Source: Pelagibacterales bacterium SAG-MED23 (GTDB taxonomy: Bacteria > Pseudomonadota > Alphaproteobacteria > Pelagibacterales > Pelagibacteraceae). From it: a stretch of DNA of 18,008 nucleotides. The stretch is taken from the NCBI GenBank assembly GCA_014653935.1, contig JACWDU010000009.1:1-18008 (forward strand), written 5' to 3'. Made by a program: the position numbers and the translations under genes. Below the pieces are notes generated by a model. That model did not search any database and was not told the origin of the DNA. It saw only the letters and a list, made by a program, of their open reading frames with translations. Shown here piece by piece: positions 1-8,800 of this stretch. Positions within the stretch are counted from its first letter, which is position 1; each line of letters starts with the position of its first letter.

Positions 1-17
1 AAAATATAGAGAGAAAT

Positions 18-1286
18 ATGAATAAAGAAGAACGTTTAATTAAAAGATACAAAGCTGAAAAAAGATTTCAATTTTACGGTAAAGCTGCAATATTTATGGC
101 TTTATTATTCCTAGTGGTATTTCTAACAAAGATATTTTCTACTGGTTACACAGCATTTCAAAAAACATGGTTGGTAATACCAGTCAATTATAATGCAGAT
201 TTATTATATTTGGATCCAGATAAAAAACCAACAACCGAAGATATTAATGATGCAGACTTTTATGAGTTTGGGATAGAAACATTTATCACTCTCGATCCAG
301 ACGCAAGTGAGGATCAAATTATGGAATTAAAAAAAATGTTTGCATTTACTTTTGAGAGAGAATTAAAATATTATCTTCTAGACAATCCTGATAGCTTTGG
401 AAAAACAGTTGATGTAAAATTAACAGCCTCTGACGACTTAGATCAAGTATTTAAAGGAAATTATCCAAGAGATATACCTGAAAATAGAAGAAGAGCATCT
501 GATTATCAATTAAAAATTTTTGATAAATTAAATGAAGATGGAAGAGTTATAAGTGAATTTAATGCCAGTTTTTTTACAAATGCCGATTCTAGAGAAGCTG
601 AGTTAGCGGGAATAGCAAGCTCATTTATGGGTTCATTATTTTCCATACTTGTCTGTCTGTCAATTGCCTTTCCTGTTGCCTTACTAGCTGCAGTGTATCT
701 GGAAGAATTTGCACCAAAAAATAGATTTACAGATTTTATTGAAGTAAATATCAATAATCTAGCAGCAGTTCCTTCAATTGTTTTTGGATTGTTAGGATTA
801 GGTGTTTTATTGGCTGTATTTGGTTTACCTAGATCAACACCCTTAGTTGGAGGTATAACCCTTTCATTAATGACGCTTCCAACAATTATAATAGCAGCCA
901 GAGCATCATTGAAGGCTGTTCCACCCAGTATAAGAGAAGCAGCTTTAGCAATGGGAGCTAGCAAAATGCAAACGACGGTGCATCATACCATGCCTTTGGC
1001 TTTACCTGGAACTTTATCAGGTACTATAATTGGCTTAGCTCAAGCATTAGGTGAAACAGCGCCTTTAATATTAATTGGAATGGTTGCTTTTGTTAACACA
1101 ATACCAGGAACCCCTATGGATCCAGCAGCTAGCTTGCCTGTTCAAATCTATATATGGGCGGAGAGTGCCGAAAGAGGATTTGTAGAAAAAGTGTCTGCTT
1201 GCATAATGGTATTATTATTTTTCCTAATTTTTATGAATTTAGGAGCACAATTAATTAGACATAAATTTGAAAAGAAATGGAACTAA
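18..1286 (+). CDS. pstA: PstA, phosphate ABC transporter permease with long N-terminal periplasmic domain
   Basis: One of the two membrane subunits of the high-affinity phosphate importer PstSCAB. Residues 1-22 are basic and cytoplasmic, and a first membrane helix lies at about 24-45. A soluble, presumably periplasmic stretch follows at about 46-200, then a cluster of helices from about 205 to 415 forms the transport core. The cytoplasmic coupling (EAA) loop is visible as EAALAMGASKMQ followed by MPLALPG. At 422 residues it is much longer than E. coli PstA (about 300). The extra N-terminal part matches the DUF3333-type extension known from alphaproteobacterial PstA. The start is preceded by a purine-rich GAGAG at about 9-13. 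pstC and pstS would be expected just upstream, outside the window. pstB starts 3 nt after the stop, so the two genes are almost certainly cotranscribed. Confidence 0.95.
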   Translation: MNKEERLIKRYKAEKRFQFYGKAAIFMALLFLVVFLTKIFSTGYTAFQKTWLVIPVNYNADLLYLDPDKKPTTEDINDADFYEFGIETFITLDPDASEDQIMELKKMFAFTFERELKYYLLDNPDSFGKTVDVKLTASDDLDQVFKGNYPRDIPENRRRASDYQLKIFDKLNEDGRVISEFNASFFTNADSREAELAGIASSFMGSLFSILVCLSIAFPVALLAAVYLEEFAPKNRFTDFIEVNINNLAAVPSIVFGLLGLGVLLAVFGLPRSTPLVGGITLSLMTLPTIIIAARASLKAVPPSIREAALAMGASKMQTTVHHTMPLALPGTLSGTIIGLAQALGETAPLILIGMVAFVNTIPGTPMDPAASLPVQIYIWAESAERGFVEKVSACIMVLLFFLIFMNLGAQLIRHKFEKKWN

Positions 1287-1289
1287 AAT

Positions 1290-2045
1290 ATGAATAAAAT
1301 AGAAGCAAAAAATGTTGATGTCTATTATGGAGCGAAACAAGCTTTATTTGATATCAATATGGATATCGAAGCAAATAAAGTAACTGCTCTTATTGGACCT
1401 TCTGGTTGTGGTAAATCAACATTCTTAAGATGTTTAAATAGAATGAATGATGTGATCGATATTTGTAAAGTCAGTGGTGTCGTAAAAATTAATGACTATG
1501 ACATAAATCAAAAAGATACAGATGTTGTAAGGCTTAGAGAAAAAGTTGGAATGATTTTTCAAAAACCAAATCCTTTTCCAAAAACAATTTATGAGAATAT
1601 TTCTTATGGACCTGAAATACATGGGATAGCTCAATCTAAAAGTGAAATGGATAATATTGTTGAAGAGAGTTTGAGAAAAGCAGCACTTTGGGAAGAGGTA
1701 AAAGACAGAATTCACGAACCAGGTACTGGTTTATCAGGTGGACAACAACAAAGACTTTGTATTGCAAGAACAATATCAATTAAGCCAGAGGTAATACTCA
1801 TGGATGAGCCATGTTCAGCTCTTGATCCAATTGCGACAGCACAAATAGAGGAGCTAATTGATGAATTAAGAAAGGAACATACTATAATAATTGTTACTCA
1901 CTCAATGTCCCAAGCTGCAAGAGTCTCTCAAAATACTGGTTTTTTTCACCTTGGCAAATTGATTGAAGTAGGTTCTACTGATAAGATATTCAAGAATCCG
2001 ACTCAACAACAAACGCAGGATTACATAACAGGAAGGTTTGGATAA
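1290..2045 (+). CDS. pstB: PstB, phosphate ABC transporter ATPase
   Basis: ATP-hydrolysing subunit that powers phosphate import on the cytoplasmic face of PstA/PstC. All ABC motifs are intact: Walker [10 protein letters not shown] (residues 36-44), Q-loop in [11 protein letters not shown] (about 87-97), signature LSGGQQQR (148-155), Walker B VILMDEP (168-174) and the H-loop histidine in VTHSM (about 204). The 251-residue length is normal. The sequence [15 protein letters not shown] is characteristic of PstB rather than other ABC ATPases. It follows pstA by 3 nt, and its stop codon overlaps the phoU start by one base, implying translational coupling. In other bacteria Pst also acts with PhoU as the phosphate sensor for the PhoR-PhoB system. 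phoR is not in this window. Confidence 0.97.
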   Translation: MNKIEAKNVDVYYGAKQALFDINMDIEANKVTALIGPSGCGKSTFLRCLNRMNDVIDICKVSGVVKINDYDINQKDTDVVRLREKVGMIFQKPNPFPKTIYENISYGPEIHGIAQSKSEMDNIVEESLRKAALWEEVKDRIHEPGTGLSGGQQQRLCIARTISIKPEVILMDEPCSALDPIATAQIEELIDELRKEHTIIIVTHSMSQAARVSQNTGFFHLGKLIEVGSTDKIFKNPTQQQTQDYITGRFG

Positions 2046-2746
2046 TGAATGAAAAACCACACACAGTAAAATCTTACGAAGACCAATTAAAAAAATTAAA
2101 CAATGATTTAGTTGAAATGGGGGCAAATTGCGAAACCGCTTTAGGTAAAGCAATGAAAGCAATATCAACAAATGATCATAACCTTGCTGATGATGTTATA
2201 AATTCAGATGTAGTTATAGATAATTTTGAGTCTCAGATAGAGAATGAGGTAGTAAATTTAATTGCTTTAAGACAACCAATGGCTGTTGATCTTAGAGAAA
2301 CAGTTGCAGCTCTAAAGATGTCTTCAGACTTAGAAAGAATAGGTGATCTTGCCAAAAATATTGCAAAAAGAACAAAACTTATAAATACGCATTTGCCAAA
2401 TAATTTAATTGAAGCAATGAATAGAATCTGCATTTTGGTTCAAAAACAATTAAAAATTGTTTTAGACTCATATCTAAGTAGATCAAGCGATGTAGCTCGA
2501 ACAGTATGGGAGAGTGATGAACAAGTTGATGATTTAACAAATAAATGTATGGAAGAAGTCATCTCATTAATTAAATCAAATATGGAAAATATTGAATATG
2601 GCTCACATCTTTTATTTGTTACTAAAAACCTTGAAAGGATAGGAGATCATACAACAAACATTGCTGAGCAAGTATTTTATTTAGTTACAGGTGATTATTT
2701 AGAGGGTGAAAGACCTAAGGGTAGCGATTCAGAATTAACAAAGTAA
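2045..2746 (+). CDS. phoU: PhoU, phosphate signalling regulator
   Basis: Cytoplasmic helical protein that links Pst transporter state to the PhoR-PhoB two-component system and limits phosphate uptake when phosphate is plentiful. The protein (233 residues) shows the two-fold repeat of the family. Each half carries a metal-binding E/D-rich motif: SSDLERIGDLAKNIAKR (about residues 97-113) and TKNLERIGDHTTNIAEQ (about 193-209). Length is normal. The start overlaps the pstB stop (TAATG), and the stop overlaps the phoB start in the same way, so this is one tightly coupled operon. Identification is secure from the paired motifs and the neighbours. Confidence 0.96.
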   Translation: MNEKPHTVKSYEDQLKKLNNDLVEMGANCETALGKAMKAISTNDHNLADDVINSDVVIDNFESQIENEVVNLIALRQPMAVDLRETVAALKMSSDLERIGDLAKNIAKRTKLINTHLPNNLIEAMNRICILVQKQLKIVLDSYLSRSSDVARTVWESDEQVDDLTNKCMEEVISLIKSNMENIEYGSHLLFVTKNLERIGDHTTNIAEQVFYLVTGDYLEGERPKGSDSELTK

Positions 2747-3429
2747 TGAGTGCACACATATTTATTGCAGAAGATGAGGCGCCAATTTCAACCTTATTAA
2801 AATATAATTTAGAAAAAGAAGGTCATAAGGTTTCTTCATGTGAAAATGGAGAGGACTCTTTAAAATCAATAAAACAAAAAATGCCAGACTTAATCTTATT
2901 AGATTGGATGTTGCCAGATTTATCAGGTGTCGAAATATGTAAACAGTTAAAAAGGGATAAAAAATATAATGACATTCCAATTATTATGCTTACTGCAAAA
3001 GGAGAGGAGGAAGATAAATTAAAAGCATTTGAAACTGGAGCCGATGATTACGTCACTAAACCATTTAGCCAAAAAGAATTAAATGCAAGAATTAAATCTT
3101 TGTTAAGAAGGGCTAAACCTTTGTCATCAACTGATGTTGTGGAATTTAAAGACCTTAAAATTGATAGATTGGCAAAAAGAGTTTATAGAAATGATAAGGA
3201 AATAATTTTGGGACCCACAGAATTTAAATTATTAGATTTTTTTATTAAAAATCCAAAAAGAGTTTATTCAAGAGAACAATTATTAAATAATGTTTGGGGT
3301 GAAAATATTTATGTAGAAAGTAGAACAGTTGACGTTCACATAAGAAGATTGAGGAAAGTTTTAAATCTAAGTGGATTAGAAAATTTAATTCGCACAGTGA
3401 GATCTGCAGGCTATTCGTTAGATAACTAA
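2746..3429 (+). CDS. phoB: PhoB, phosphate-starvation response regulator
   Basis: OmpR-family response regulator that, when phosphorylated, binds Pho boxes and switches on phosphate-scavenging genes. The receiver domain (about 1-120) has the acidic pair E9/D10, phospho-acceptor D53 in LLDWMLPD, the conserved Thr in MLTAKGE and the Lys in YVTKPF. The C-terminal winged helix (about 130-227) includes LGPTEFKLLDFF, REQLLNNVWG and the recognition-helix region SRTVDVHIRRLRKVL. Placement at the end of pstAB-phoU identifies it as PhoB. Its histidine kinase PhoR is not in the window. The 3' end overlaps the end of the converging sixA gene by 12 bp. Candidate binding sites are seen at 8801-8829 and 12166-12183. 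Confidence 0.95.
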   Translation: MSAHIFIAEDEAPISTLLKYNLEKEGHKVSSCENGEDSLKSIKQKMPDLILLDWMLPDLSGVEICKQLKRDKKYNDIPIIMLTAKGEEEDKLKAFETGADDYVTKPFSQKELNARIKSLLRRAKPLSSTDVVEFKDLKIDRLAKRVYRNDKEIILGPTEFKLLDFFIKNPKRVYSREQLLNNVWGENIYVESRTVDVHIRRLRKVLNLSGLENLIRTVRSAGYSLDN

Positions 3430-3933
3430 ATCTTTAGGCCTTACAAATTCAGAAATAATTCCTTTCTCTTCAATATTTATCCAATCATTCGTATCGAAAA
3501 CTATTTTAACAAATGCACAAGTTGGGAATTTATAATTTAATAGTTTAAAATTACTATTATGTTTATTTTTAGTTAATTTTATAACTAAATTTTTAAGAGC
3601 AGGTTCATGATTTATTAGCAATACTTTATTAAACTTTTTATGAATATTTTTTATATACTCTATAATTTCATTTTCATTAACTAAATATAGCTTTGAGGAA
3701 CTCTTAATTTTTTTTGGTTTATTTATTTTATTTAGTATTAAATTTAGAGTTTTTTTTGTTCTTTTTGATGAAGATAAAAGCACATAATCAAAGGAATATT
3801 TTTTTTTAACAAAAAATTCACTTATAATTTTTGCACTTTTGATGCCTCTTTTATTTAGGGGTCTTTCAAAATCACTTAAATTTGGGTCTTCCCAACTAGA
3901 TTTTGCATGTCTCATGACATATAATTCGCGCAT
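3418..3933 (-). CDS. sixA: SixA-type phosphohistidine phosphatase (histidine phosphatase superfamily)
   Basis: Small (171-residue) member of the histidine phosphatase (phosphoglycerate mutase-like) superfamily. SixA enzymes remove phosphate from phosphohistidine residues of signalling proteins. The N-terminal strand and catalytic motif ELYVMRHAKSSW puts the catalytic His at residue 9, with Arg 8 before it. RHA replaces the classic RHG, as is common in this subgroup. A second conserved Arg lies in SSSKRTKKT and the second active-site His is H109 in LLINHEPAL. An open frame extends 19 codons further upstream to 3990, but family members begin just before the first beta strand, so the ATG at 3933 is preferred. 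It converges on phoB (12-bp overlap) and diverges from ppk with 13 bp between start codons. The physiological substrate cannot be read from the sequence. Confidence 0.85.
   Translation of the reverse strand: MRELYVMRHAKSSWEDPNLSDFERPLNKRGIKSAKIISEFFVKKKYSFDYVLLSSSKRTKKTLNLILNKINKPKKIKSSSKLYLVNENEIIEYIKNIHKKFNKVLLINHEPALKNLVIKLTKNKHNSNFKLLNYKFPTCAFVKIVFDTNDWINIEEKGIISEFVRPKDLVI
3920..3925 (+). promoter_or_regulatory. Candidate -10 box (TATAAT) for ppk-ppx inside the sixA coding region
   Basis: A perfect TATAAT lies 21 bp upstream of the ppk start codon. Because ppk and sixA starts are only 13 bp apart, any ppk promoter must lie inside sixA. No convincing -35 is seen at 17-bp spacing (TAGATT at 3897-3902 is the nearest). 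A small inverted repeat, ATGTC-tcat-GACAT, at 3907-3920 abuts the box, but it also encodes the conserved RHAK-region codons of SixA. Confidence 0.35.
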
Positions 3934-3946
3934 TAATTCTAAATAT

Positions 3947-6097
3947 ATGACTGCATTAAAAAAACAAGACAAAGAAGAGCTTAAATCCAATTATATAAAT
4001 AGAGAATTATCATGGTTAAAATTTAACGATAGAGTTCTTTTAGAGGCACAAAATATTGAAAATCCTCTTTATGAGAGAGTAAAATTTTTATCTATTGCAG
4101 GCTCTAATTTAGATGAATTTTTTATGGTTCGAGTTGCTGGATTATACAGTCAAATTAAACAAGAAGTCGACTCACTAAGTTCAGATGGACTAACACCCGA
4201 AGAACAGATGGAGATGGTTATCAATGATACAAAAAATCTATTAAATAAACAAAATACCATATTTAATAATCTATCAAATCAGCTGAAGAGAAATAATATT
4301 TTATTAACTAAGCCAGAAAACCTTAATACAAAAGAAAAAAAGAAATTATTAGAAATATTTAAGGAAGAAATTTATCCTCTACTTACACCATCAGCGATTG
4401 ATCCTTCTCATCCTTTTCCATTTATTATTAATCAAGGTAGAGCTTTAGTTATGAAGCTGAAGAAAAAGAAAAAAAAGAGAATTCTTAATTCAATTATCGT
4501 AATTCCTAAAGCTTTATCAAGATTTATTGAAATAGATGGAGGAAAATCATTTAAGAAATTTTTAGTTCTAGATGATGTTATTGGTTACTTTGCCTCTGAA
4601 ATTTTTCCAGATCATTTATTAGCAAAGAAAATGATATTTAGAGTAATAAGAGATAGTGATGTAGAAATTCAAGAAGAGGCTGAGGATTTAGTCAGATCAT
4701 TTGAACTAGCATTAAAGCGAAGAAGAACTGGTGATATTGTTAGATTAGAAATTTTAGAAAAAAGCGACAAAGAACTTGTAAAATTTATAACAAATAAATT
4801 AGAAATTAATCCAAATTATATTTATGAAGTAGCAGGTTTAGTTGGAATCCAGGATATAGACCAAATTTGTAAAATTAAAAATTCTAAATTAAAATTTAAA
4901 AACTTTACACCAAGAGACGTAGAAAGATTAAAAGAATACAATAATAATTTTTTTGAGACAATTAAGAAAAAAGACCTAATAGTTCATCATCCATTTGAGA
5001 CTTTTGATGCTGTAATTGAATTTTTAAATCAAGCTGCTATGGATAAAAAAGTAATTGCTATTAAACAAACATTGTACAGAACTACTTTAGATTCACCAAT
5101 TGTTAAAGCATTAATTAGCGCTTCCGAAAATGGCAAAACAGTTACTGCTTTAATTGAAATCAAAGCTAGATTTGATGAAGAAGCAAATATACAGCTGGCA
5201 AGAAGTCTTCAAAAAGCTGGAGTTCAAATTGTTTATGGTTTTGCAAAATACAAAACACATGCTAAATCATCACTAATACATCGACGTGAGGGTGGTAAAA
5301 TTCAAACATATTTCCATTTGGGCACTGGCAATTATCATCCTGTAAATGCAAAAATATACACAGACTTATCTCTATTTAGCTCTGATAAAAAAATGGCTAC
5401 AGATGTAGAAAAATTCTACAATTATGTGACTGGATATTCTAAACCAAGAAATTTAAATAAAATTTCCATTTCGCCTGTAAATTTAAGAAAAACTTTAAAT
5501 CAGAATATAGATAAGGAAATAAGTAATGCAAAAAAAGGGAAGCACGCTGAGATTTGGGCTAAAATGAATTCATTAGTTGATCCACAAATAATTGATAAGT
5601 TTTATGAGGCTTCTAGTGTCGGTGTAAAAGTCTTTTTATTTGTAAGAGGTGTATGTTGTTTAAGACCTGGTATTAAAAATAAATCGGAAAATATTATTGT
5701 AAAAAGTATCATTGGAAGATTTCTTGAACACTCAAGAATTTATTGTTTTGCAAATGGAAAATTTATGCCCAACAGAAATGCAAAAGTTTATATTTCATCT
5801 GCAGATTTGATGCCAAGAAATCTAGATAGAAGAGTCGAACTTCTCGTGCCAATTGAAAATCAAACTGTGCATGAACAGGTTTTAGACCAAATAATGATGG
5901 CCAATTATCTAGACACGAATCAGAGCTGGGAACTTTATCCTGATGGAAATTATCAAAAAATTAAATATAGTCGAAAAGATTCTTTTTCTGCACATGATTA
6001 TTTCATGAATAATCCAAGTTTATCAGGAAGAGGAAAGGCAAAACTAAAAATTAAACCTAAAAAATTAAACTTAAGGTTGGTTAAAGATGGAACTTAA
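3947..6097 (+). CDS. ppk: Polyphosphate kinase 1 (PPK1)
   Basis: Makes long-chain polyphosphate reversibly from the terminal phosphate of ATP. The 716-residue protein starts with the conserved NRELSWLKFNDRVL (18-31). It keeps the catalytic set at a constant offset of +3 from E. coli PPK: R378 and R408 (Mg2+/phosphate contacts), H438 in THAK (the autophosphorylated His), H457 in YFHLGTGNYHP and H595 in FLEHSRI. The CLRPG motif near 571 is also typical. The open frame continues upstream to 3839, but the family N-terminus and the sixA overlap favour the ATG at 3947. The last 11 bases overlap ppx, so both are cotranscribed. Position next to pst-phoB fits phosphate storage under Pho control, although no good Pho box is seen directly upstream. 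Confidence 0.96.
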   Translation: MTALKKQDKEELKSNYINRELSWLKFNDRVLLEAQNIENPLYERVKFLSIAGSNLDEFFMVRVAGLYSQIKQEVDSLSSDGLTPEEQMEMVINDTKNLLNKQNTIFNNLSNQLKRNNILLTKPENLNTKEKKKLLEIFKEEIYPLLTPSAIDPSHPFPFIINQGRALVMKLKKKKKKRILNSIIVIPKALSRFIEIDGGKSFKKFLVLDDVIGYFASEIFPDHLLAKKMIFRVIRDSDVEIQEEAEDLVRSFELALKRRRTGDIVRLEILEKSDKELVKFITNKLEINPNYIYEVAGLVGIQDIDQICKIKNSKLKFKNFTPRDVERLKEYNNNFFETIKKKDLIVHHPFETFDAVIEFLNQAAMDKKVIAIKQTLYRTTLDSPIVKALISASENGKTVTALIEIKARFDEEANIQLARSLQKAGVQIVYGFAKYKTHAKSSLIHRREGGKIQTYFHLGTGNYHPVNAKIYTDLSLFSSDKKMATDVEKFYNYVTGYSKPRNLNKISISPVNLRKTLNQNIDKEISNAKKGKHAEIWAKMNSLVDPQIIDKFYEASSVGVKVFLFVRGVCCLRPGIKNKSENIIVKSIIGRFLEHSRIYCFANGKFMPNRNAKVYISSADLMPRNLDRRVELLVPIENQTVHEQVLDQIMMANYLDTNQSWELYPDGNYQKIKYSRKDSFSAHDYFMNNPSLSGRGKAKLKIKPKKLNLRLVKDGT

Positions 6098-7595
6098 AGT
6101 AATTAAAAATAAGCAAAATTTAAAATTAAGACAATCAAAATTAGCTATTATTGATATAGGTTCAAATTCTATAAGAATGTTAATTTACGATGATTTTGCA
6201 TCATCTAGAGTACCTTTTTTTAACGAAAAAGCAGTTTGTGAACTTGGTAAAAACTTAGATAAATCAAAAAAACTTCATAAATCAGGCAAGATATATGCTT
6301 TAAAAGTCTTAAAAAGATTTTCAGAAATTCTTAATGTTTCAAAAATTAATAACCTTAAAATTATTGCAACAGCTGTATTAAGAGAAGCTACAGACGCAAA
6401 GCCCTTTATTGAAGAAGTAGAATACTTATTTAAAAAAAATATAAATATTTTAACTGGTGAAGAAGAAGCCGAATCATCAGCTGAAGGAGTTAAAATTGGA
6501 TTTGAGAATGTGGATGGACTTGTTGCTGATTTAGGTGGTGGAAGTTTAGAGCTTGCTAGAGTTGAAAACAATGTTGTAACAAATAAAACATCACTTCCAG
6601 TTGGTGTTTTAAGGTTAATTAACAATCCTATTGTTAAAAAAAGAAATTTACCTAAATATCTCAAAAATCTTTTAAGAGATGAAAAATGGTTATCTAAAAA
6701 AAAATTTAATAATTTATATTTGGTGGGAGGTACGTGGAGAGCTCTGTTTAAATTACACTTATTTCAAAATGAATATCCAGTCCATATTATTCATCAATAC
6801 TCAATTGAAAATGAAAAACTCACAAAATTTTTAGAAAAAATTTCTTCATTTAATAAATCTAAATTGAAATCAGTTGAATACATATCAAAGTCTAGAACGC
6901 CTTATCTTCCTTATAGCTCAATAATTCTAGAAGAAATTATGAACATAGCAAATCCAAAAAATGTTATTTGCTCAATTAGCGGTATTAGAGAAGGATCTCT
7001 TGCCAAAGATTTATTTAAAAACTCAGATAGTAATTTTGTTTTTAATAAATCATTAGAGCATATTTCAAAAAAAAGAGGCGATTTAGGATCTACATATAAG
7101 AAATATTTTGATTTTATAAAACCTATATTTGAGGGAAATGAGCATTTTAATCAAAAATTGCTTCATCTATCTTGTGTACTAAGTCATATGGATTGGGGTT
7201 TGGGAGCATTCCAAAAAGCAGAGTTGGTTTTTCAAGAAACATTAAATACGCCTTTATTAAAACTTTCACATAAAGAAAGAATACAATTGGCACTTTCTTG
7301 TTACTGGAGATATTGTAGTATAAAATACAACCCAAAGATAGAATACTTAACGTTTTTAAATAACAACGAGATATATTCTTGCAAACAAGTTGGTGCAGCC
7401 TTAAGATTTGCTAATTCTCTTACATCAATATCTACAATTTTTTTAGAAGAATTTAAACTTTATAAAAGAGGAAATGCTGTTTTTTTAAAAATACCTTCGC
7501 AGCATCAAGAGATAATCTCAAAACAAGTTACGAAAAAATTCAAAGCTTTAGCAAGAGAATTATTTTTAGATCCTAGGGTAATTTATTCAAATTAA
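6087..7595 (+). CDS. ppx: Exopolyphosphatase, Ppx/GppA family
   Basis: Releases orthophosphate from the ends of polyphosphate, or hydrolyses pppGpp (the Ppx/GppA family does both). The N-terminal actin-like ATPase fold shows the first phosphate loop IDIGSNSIRMLIYD (about 22-35), GEEEAESSAEG (about 129-139), the second loop VADLGGGSLELARV (about 146-159) and SGIREGSL (about 299-306). A helical HD-like C-terminal domain follows from about 320 to 502, close in size to E. coli Ppx (513 residues). The first ~18 residues are basic and may be a non-conserved lead-in; an in-frame later start is not obvious. It overlaps the ppk end by 11 nt, pairing synthesis and degradation of polyphosphate in one transcript. 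Exopolyphosphatase is the likelier activity because of that pairing, but a GppA role cannot be excluded. Confidence 0.93.
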   Translation: MELKVIKNKQNLKLRQSKLAIIDIGSNSIRMLIYDDFASSRVPFFNEKAVCELGKNLDKSKKLHKSGKIYALKVLKRFSEILNVSKINNLKIIATAVLREATDAKPFIEEVEYLFKKNINILTGEEEAESSAEGVKIGFENVDGLVADLGGGSLELARVENNVVTNKTSLPVGVLRLINNPIVKKRNLPKYLKNLLRDEKWLSKKKFNNLYLVGGTWRALFKLHLFQNEYPVHIIHQYSIENEKLTKFLEKISSFNKSKLKSVEYISKSRTPYLPYSSIILEEIMNIANPKNVICSISGIREGSLAKDLFKNSDSNFVFNKSLEHISKKRGDLGSTYKKYFDFIKPIFEGNEHFNQKLLHLSCVLSHMDWGLGAFQKAELVFQETLNTPLLKLSHKERIQLALSCYWRYCSIKYNPKIEYLTFLNNNEIYSCKQVGAALRFANSLTSISTIFLEEFKLYKRGNAVFLKIPSQHQEIISKQVTKKFKALARELFLDPRVIYSN

Positions 7596-7691
7596 TTTAA
7601 TATTAATTTAAATTAGATTTAATATTTTATTAATTTATCAGTAATATTTCATCATTAATTACATTAATGAAATCATTATTCTTCTCTTATA

Positions 7692-7718
7692 AAAGGTGCT
7701 TACTTTGTAGGCACCTTT
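7692..7718. terminator. Hairpin between converging ppx and Nudix genes, likely bidirectional terminator
   Basis: Bases 7692-7703 pair with 7707-7718 to give a 12-bp stem (one G-U pair) around a three-base TTT loop. It lies 96 bp after the ppx stop. The A-rich left flank and T-rich right arm suit termination of ppx, but no long T run follows. The stem overlaps the last codons and stop of the converging Nudix gene (stop 7700-7702), so for that gene it is partly coding. The region from 7596 to 7690 otherwise holds only AT-rich sequence, including an 8-bp dyad TCATTAAT/ATTAATGA at 7652-7670. Confidence 0.5.
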
Positions 7719-8200
7719 ATAACTTTAAAAAATGAAGCCACATGAGAGGCATTACAAAATTTTTCATTTAAAATTAATTTGTTTATTTCTTCTTTAGACA
7801 GAAAATGAATTTTAATAGCTTTCTCAGGTCTTTTTTTTTTAATTATTCTATTTGAATAATAGCAGTAAATTTTAGTTGTTAACCTTCCTGGCTCACAATT
7901 AATTGTAAATAATTTTTTTGGTCTTCCTAATATTTTATATCCTGTTTCCTCATAAAATTCTCTACAAGCAGCACTTATAGAATTTTCTCCTTTATCAATC
8001 ATACCAGATGGAAATTCATAGTTGATTTTATTAACTGGAATTCTTTTTTGACTAACTAGAACAAAAACGTTTTTCTTAATTTCCGCAACTACCAAAGATA
8101 AATCAGAGGTTTTTAAGAAATGATAATATTCTTTTTTTTTGAATGGCTTATTAATTAAAGTTATATTATTTGTAAGCTTAATATTTTTCAAATAATTCAT
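7700..8200 (-). CDS. Nudix hydrolase, ADP-ribose pyrophosphatase-like
   Basis: Cytoplasmic Nudix-fold pyrophosphohydrolase of 166 residues. The Nudix box G-x5-E-x7-REU-x-EE-x-G-U is complete at residues 66-88: G66, E72, R80, E81, E84, E85, G87. The preceding YEFPSGMI is typical of the ADP-ribose pyrophosphatase (NudF/YffH-like) branch, where the substrate is ADP-ribose or another nucleoside diphosphate linked to a group X. Exact substrate cannot be read from the sequence. The gene follows the TPR gene on the same strand with 48 bp between. No clear ribosome binding site precedes the ATG. Its 3' end forms part of the hairpin at 7692-7718. Confidence 0.85.
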   Translation of the reverse strand: MNYLKNIKLTNNITLINKPFKKKEYYHFLKTSDLSLVVAEIKKNVFVLVSQKRIPVNKINYEFPSGMIDKGENSISAACREFYEETGYKILGRPKKLFTINCEPGRLTTKIYCYYSNRIIKKKRPEKAIKIHFLSKEEINKLILNEKFCNASHVASFFKVIKVPTK

Positions 8201-8248
8201 AAGTTATTATATTTTAATAATATTAAAGATATTTTACAGATAAAGTAA

Positions 8249-8800
8249 TTATATTGTTTTTTCTTTAATTAATTTAGAGACTTTGTTTATTTGATTTATT
8301 GTATCAGTATTCATTGGGTTTATATATGAAGCTTCTAAATAACTAGTGTAGGCTTTTTCGTAATCTTTCATTTCCATGTATACTTGTCCTTTTCCAATTA
8401 GAGCACCGAAATGCCTGCTTTCAAGTTTTAAGACCATATCAATATCTCTAAGTGATTTTTTATACTTACCCATAAAATATAAAGATGTTGCACGTCTATT
8501 CCAAGCTTCAGCCCAATTAGGATCTTTTTCTATAATTTTACTAAAAATCCTATATGCTCTTATATAATTTCCATTTTGAACTAGTCTTGAGCCTTCTTTT
8601 AAATCAATAGTTAATTGAAAATTAGATGGATGTGTTTCCCACAAATTCCATATGCTTTTTTCTAAAATTTTTGCTTCACTTTGTGTATTACAATCTTTTA
8701 ACTTACTCAAAAGTTTGTTTAAATCTAACTCATCTGTTTTTGCTGCTGAAGTCAAACATACTGTTGAAATTATCAATAAGAAATTTAGTATTTTCAGCAT
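8249..8800 (-). CDS. Exported TPR-repeat protein of unknown function
   Basis: A 183-residue protein with a signal peptide (hydrophobic LNFLLIISTVCLTSA, cleavage likely near residues 19-20) and about three tetratricopeptide repeats over roughly residues 65-162. The repeats are recognisable from NGNYIRAYRIFSKIIEKDP, then MGKYKKSLRDIDMVLKLE, then MKDYEKAYTSYLEASYINP. TPR proteins act as protein-binding scaffolds, here in the periplasm. A partner is not evident. The start codon lies 1 bp from the first half-site of the proposed Pho box at 8801-8829, which faces the divergent phnX gene. PhoB binding there could therefore hinder expression of this gene, but that is inference. No enzyme motif is seen. 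Confidence 0.8.
   Translation of the reverse strand: MLKILNFLLIISTVCLTSAAKTDELDLNKLLSKLKDCNTQSEAKILEKSIWNLWETHPSNFQLTIDLKEGSRLVQNGNYIRAYRIFSKIIEKDPNWAEAWNRRATSLYFMGKYKKSLRDIDMVLKLESRHFGALIGKGQVYMEMKDYEKAYTSYLEASYINPMNTDTINQINKVSKLIKEKTI

Noticed and set aside
506..964. 152-codon open frame antisense to pstA
   Set aside because: Lies entirely within a secure gene on the other strand and has no recognisable domain. Long antisense frames arise easily from the codon bias of such genes.
3903..3920. Possible Pho box upstream of ppk (TTGCATG and ATGACAT, 11-bp period)
   Set aside because: Only the second half resembles a Pho half-site. The first matches poorly and both are coding within sixA.
3839..3946. 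Upstream extension of ppk by 36 codons
   Set aside because: It would run through the conserved start of sixA, and PPK1 proteins begin shortly before NRELSWL. The ATG at 3947 fits better.
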